Assembly: GCA_029781975.1 (NCBI GenBank)
Contig: JAKOVQ010000016.1
Location: 1-64,000 of the forward strand
Direction: 5' to 3'
DNA: 64,000 nucleotides
DNA from: Acidobacteriota bacterium
GTDB taxonomy: Bacteria; Acidobacteriota; Thermoanaerobaculia; UBA5066
A program made the position numbers and the translations under genes. The number at the start of each line of letters is the position of its first letter. Within the stretch, counting starts at the first letter, position 1. Under the pieces are notes generated by a model that was not told the DNA's origin, did no database searches, and was given only the letters and a program-made list of their open reading frames with translations. Positions 61,391 to 64,000 of this stretch are shown in pieces.

Positions 61391-64000
61391 GTGACCAAGC
61401 GCAAGACCGGGGCCTTCGCCCTCCGCACCCGTCCCAAGCCCCTGCTCGTCCTCGCCGCCGCGCTCCTCGCCGCGTCCGCCTTCTCCCGGCCGCTCCTCGC
61501 CGGGGAGGAGGACGGGGAAGGCCGGCCCGCGAGACTCCGGGACAACCCGAGGGAGAGAGCGGCGTGGACGGCCCTTCAGAAGGTCGACTCCCGGGGAGCC
61601 GTCTCCTCGGAGAACCGGCTCCGGGCGCTTCGCGCGGCGTGCCTGGTCCCGGCCGACACGTCGCTCCCCCTCCCGTCGGCGGGGCGCTACCCCCGCTCCG
61701 ACGCCGGCCCGAGCGTGCCCCGGGCGCTCGCCACGGCGGGGGGCTGGGAGCCGCTCGGCCCGAGCCCCGCGCGCGCCCTCGCCTACGGCAACGTCGACTT
61801 CGGTCTCGTCTCGGGCCGGATCACCGCGGTGGCCATCCACCCGACGAACCCGTCGATCGTCCTGGTCGGCGCGGCCACCGGCGGGATCTGGAAGTCGACC
61901 GACGCGGGCAGGACGTTCCGCGCCGTCTCCGACTCCGCGCCGGCCCTCGCCACGAGCGCCCTCGCCTTCTCCCCCTCCGACCCGAACGTCGTCTACGCGG
62001 CCACGGGCGAGGCCGACAGCGCGGACCTCGAGTTCAGCGTCTCCCGCTCGCTCGGCACCTACCTCGGCGCCGGCCTCCTCAGGAGCCTCGACGGCGGCGA
62101 GAGCTGGACGCGCGTCGACGTCGACCTGCCGCCCAACGCCGTCCTCTCGCGCGTCGTCCCCCACCCCACCGACCCGAGCCGCGTCCTCGTCGGCGTCTAC
62201 ATCTGGCACGACGTGGAGGCGGGGAGGGCGCGCGTCGGCGGCGTCTACCTCTCGACCGACGGGGGCGTCCACTTCTCCCGGACCCTCAACCACGCCGTGA
62301 GCGACCTCGTCCAGGACCCGAACGCCGCCGGCACGGTCTGGGCGGGGATCGGAGTCACCGGCGGCTGCACCTCGTGCACCCTGAAGTCCGGGGTCTACGT
62401 CTCGACCGACTTCGGCGCCACCTGGACGCCCTCGCTCACCGCGGACACCCCCGGCGCCACCTTCGCCGCCCAGACGGGGAACGTGAAGCTCGGCCTCTCG
62501 CGGACGAACCCGCTGACCCTCTACGCCTCGATCGTCGACACCGGCGACAAGCACGACGGCGGAGGGATCTTCCGGTCGGCCGACGGCGGGGCCACGTGGG
62601 TCAAGCGCGCCGTCCACGTCGGGATGTGCCCCTCGAGCGGGCTCAACCAGTGCTCGTACGACCACGTCATCCTGCCGAGCCCGACGAGCCCCGACACCGT
62701 CTACTTCGGCTCGGTGGACCTCTACCGCTCCACCGACGGCGCGGCGTCGTGGAAGATGCTCACCAACGTCTACAGCGCCGGCGGCAGCGTCCACGTCGAC
62801 CACCACGCGATGGCGATCCCCCCGTCGGCGCCCGACACCGTCTACTTCGCCAACGACGGCGGCCTCTACCGCTCGACGGACGGCGGCACGACGTTCGAGA
62901 ACCTGAACGCGTCCCTCGGCCTGATCCAGTTCAACGGGATCGCCCTCCACCCGACGAACCCCGACCTCATGATGGGAGGGACCCAGGACAACGGGAACCT
63001 CCGGTACACCGGCTCGCCCCTCTGGGAAGACCGGACCGGGTCCGACGGCGGCTTCGACCTGATTCGCGCCGACGACCCGAGCCAGGTCCTCGCGGCGAAC
63101 TACTACGCCTACATGAACTTCTCGCAGGACGGCGGGATCGACTTCGCCGACGTGACGCCCTTCGGGAAGCTGATGACCCTTTCCGGCGACGCGAAGGAGC
63201 CGATGGGTTTCTACCCTCCCGCGATGGCCGCGCCGGCGGCTCCGGGCCTCGTCTTCCTCGGGACGCAGCGGCTCTGGGCGAACCCGACGTTCGGGAGGGA
63301 CCCCTCGCAGTGGGCCCCCCGCTCGGCGGCCGCGATCACGGCGACCCGCATCAGCGCCCTCGACGTCCTCGGGGACGGGAGCGGCCCCGCCTGGATCGGG
63401 AGCTCGTCCGGCGAGGTCTACTTCTCGACCGACGGCGGTGCGACCTTCACGAAGCGGAGCGACGGCCTCCCGGCCGCGTTCGTCAGCTCGATCCACGCGG
63501 TCACGCCCGACGGCCTGTCGGCCTACGCGACGTTCGCCGGCTACCTCGGGAGCCCGTCCCGCCACGTCTTCGTCACGACGGACGGCGGGGTGACCTGGAC
63601 GAACGTCACCTCGAACCTCCCCGACGTCCCCGTCAGCGCCCTGGCCGTCGCGCCGGCCGACCCGTCGACCCTCTTCGTCGCCACCGACGTCGGCGTCTTC
63701 CGCTCCGCCGACTCCGGGGCGAGCTGGACGTCGCTGAACGAGGGGCTGCCGAACACCACCGTCACCGCCCTCGCGTTCCACCCCGTCACGCGAGACCTCG
63801 TCGCCTCGACCTACGGGCGAGGCGCCTGGCGTCTCCCGTTCGCCGTCTGGAGCGTGCCGGTCGGCCCCGCGGCCGACTTCGCCTTCGCGCCGGCCGACCC
63901 GGCGCCGCGGCAGAGCGTCCTCTTCGAGGACCGGAGCACCGGAGGGGCCACGGCCTTCGCGTGGGACTTCGGCGACGCCACCCCCGCCTCCGCGGAGAGG
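61391..64000 (+). CDS. Secreted Asp-box beta-propeller protein with PKD domain, 3' end outside window
   Basis: The frame is open from a GTG preceded by GGAGAG to the window end (870 codons). A signal peptide lies at about 12-37 (KPLLVLAAALLAASAFSRP). The mature part is a VPS10/sortilin-type sialidase-like propeller with about 11 Asp-box repeats (for example KSTDAGRTF, RSLDGGESW, STDGGVHF, RSADGGATW, TTDGGVTW, RSADSGASW). Near the window end a PKD domain starts (ADFAFAPADPAPRQSVLFEDRS, FGDATPAS). Such proteins are secreted, bind or process polymers, or serve as adhesins; the role here is unknown. The gene continues beyond the window. Confidence 0.88.
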   Translation, partial: MTKRKTGAFALRTRPKPLLVLAAALLAASAFSRPLLAGEEDGEGRPARLRDNPRERAAWTALQKVDSRGAVSSENRLRALRAACLVPADTSLPLPSAGRYPRSDAGPSVPRALATAGGWEPLGPSPARALAYGNVDFGLVSGRITAVAIHPTNPSIVLVGAATGGIWKSTDAGRTFRAVSDSAPALATSALAFSPSDPNVVYAATGEADSADLEFSVSRSLGTYLGAGLLRSLDGGESWTRVDVDLPPNAVLSRVVPHPTDPSRVLVGVYIWHDVEAGRARVGGVYLSTDGGVHFSRTLNHAVSDLVQDPNAAGTVWAGIGVTGGCTSCTLKSGVYVSTDFGATWTPSLTADTPGATFAAQTGNVKLGLSRTNPLTLYASIVDTGDKHDGGGIFRSADGGATWVKRAVHVGMCPSSGLNQCSYDHVILPSPTSPDTVYFGSVDLYRSTDGAASWKMLTNVYSAGGSVHVDHHAMAIPPSAPDTVYFANDGGLYRSTDGGTTFENLNASLGLIQFNGIALHPTNPDLMMGGTQDNGNLRYTGSPLWEDRTGSDGGFDLIRADDPSQVLAANYYAYMNFSQDGGIDFADVTPFGKLMTLSGDAKEPMGFYPPAMAAPAAPGLVFLGTQRLWANPTFGRDPSQWAPRSAAAITATRISALDVLGDGSGPAWIGSSSGEVYFSTDGGATFTKRSDGLPAAFVSSIHAVTPDGLSAYATFAGYLGSPSRHVFVTTDGGVTWTNVTSNLPDVPVSALAVAPADPSTLFVATDVGVFRSADSGASWTSLNEGLPNTTVTALAFHPVTRDLVASTYGRGAWRLPFAVWSVPVGPAADFAFAPADPAPRQSVLFEDRSTGGATAFAWDFGDATPASAER

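Noticed and set aside
58292-63781. Very long minus-strand open frame (over 1800 codons) across the CrtI-like to Asp-box region
   Set aside because: It is antisense to well-supported genes; its translation is low-complexity Arg/Gly/Pro/Glu typical of shadow frames in GC-rich DNA.

Overview
The window is about 72-73% GC, with strong preference for C/G-ending codons (CTC, GTC, GAC, TCG), genes packed on both strands and many 4-bp GTGA or ATGA start/stop overlaps. An outer-membrane barrel protein, many signal-peptide proteins, the futalosine route to menaquinone (mqnD), an ECF sigma factor of the type coupled to a Ser/Thr kinase with a WD40/TolB-like sensor, a CadC-like winged-helix/TolB/TPR regulator and tandem M16, DPP IV and prolyl peptidases together suggest a Gram-negative, protein-degrading member of the Acidobacteriota (Thermoanaerobaculia-like). 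That placement is inference from gene content. No rRNA, tRNA, insertion sequence, phage or CRISPR array was recognised.

Layout. 1-6.4 kb: end of a secreted protein, M20 dipeptidase, Hfq-like protein, RicT/PSP1, and a ROK sugar kinase divergent from pgi. 6.4-11.5 kb: a small exported protein; a UGA-containing selenoprotein of the glycine/D-proline reductase selenoprotein B family with a bacterial SECIS hairpin (the most notable feature); a two-gene segment with atypical codon use (secreted protein and CadC-like regulator); purD. 11.5-17.4 kb: a SAM-I riboswitch upstream of a homocysteine methyltransferase-MTHFR fusion and full-length metH. 17.6-28 kb: ECF sigma/kinase pair, DUF4395 protein, methyltransferase, secreted protein and AurF-like di-iron protein, OMP, divergent TetR/SDR pair, DinB-like and DUF1579 proteins.

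28-44 kb: divergent ATP-grasp and esterase genes, a polytopic glycosyltransferase, two M16 peptidases (one catalytic, one not), DPP IV, proline iminopeptidase and OsmC, then an envelope-glycan cluster with a degenerate nucleotidyltransferase/sugar-transferase fusion, GT39-like, GT2 and NodB deacetylase genes. 44-51 kb: a three-gene signalling operon (NTase-like, RsbW-like, hybrid kinase), truA, thioredoxin-TPR, DUF4149-like and mqnD. 50.8-51.3 kb: a compact transcription unit with its own promoter, structured leader and terminator encoding a 23-residue Lys/Ala histone-H1-like peptide. 51.4-64 kb: PadR regulator, pcrA-glmS-glmU-SANT/TPR operon, CrtI-like oxidoreductase, NUDIX hydrolase, a truncated P-loop kinase, a bicupin-like protein and an Asp-box beta-propeller protein cut by the window end.

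Functional threads: one-carbon/methionine metabolism under SAM control; glucose phosphorylation and isomerisation; extracytoplasmic peptide breakdown finished by prolyl peptidases; UDP-GlcNAc synthesis and envelope glycan assembly; selenium-dependent thiol redox chemistry. A recurring GCTACNNT-type -10 element 6-9 nt before several starts suggests that leaderless transcripts are common here.
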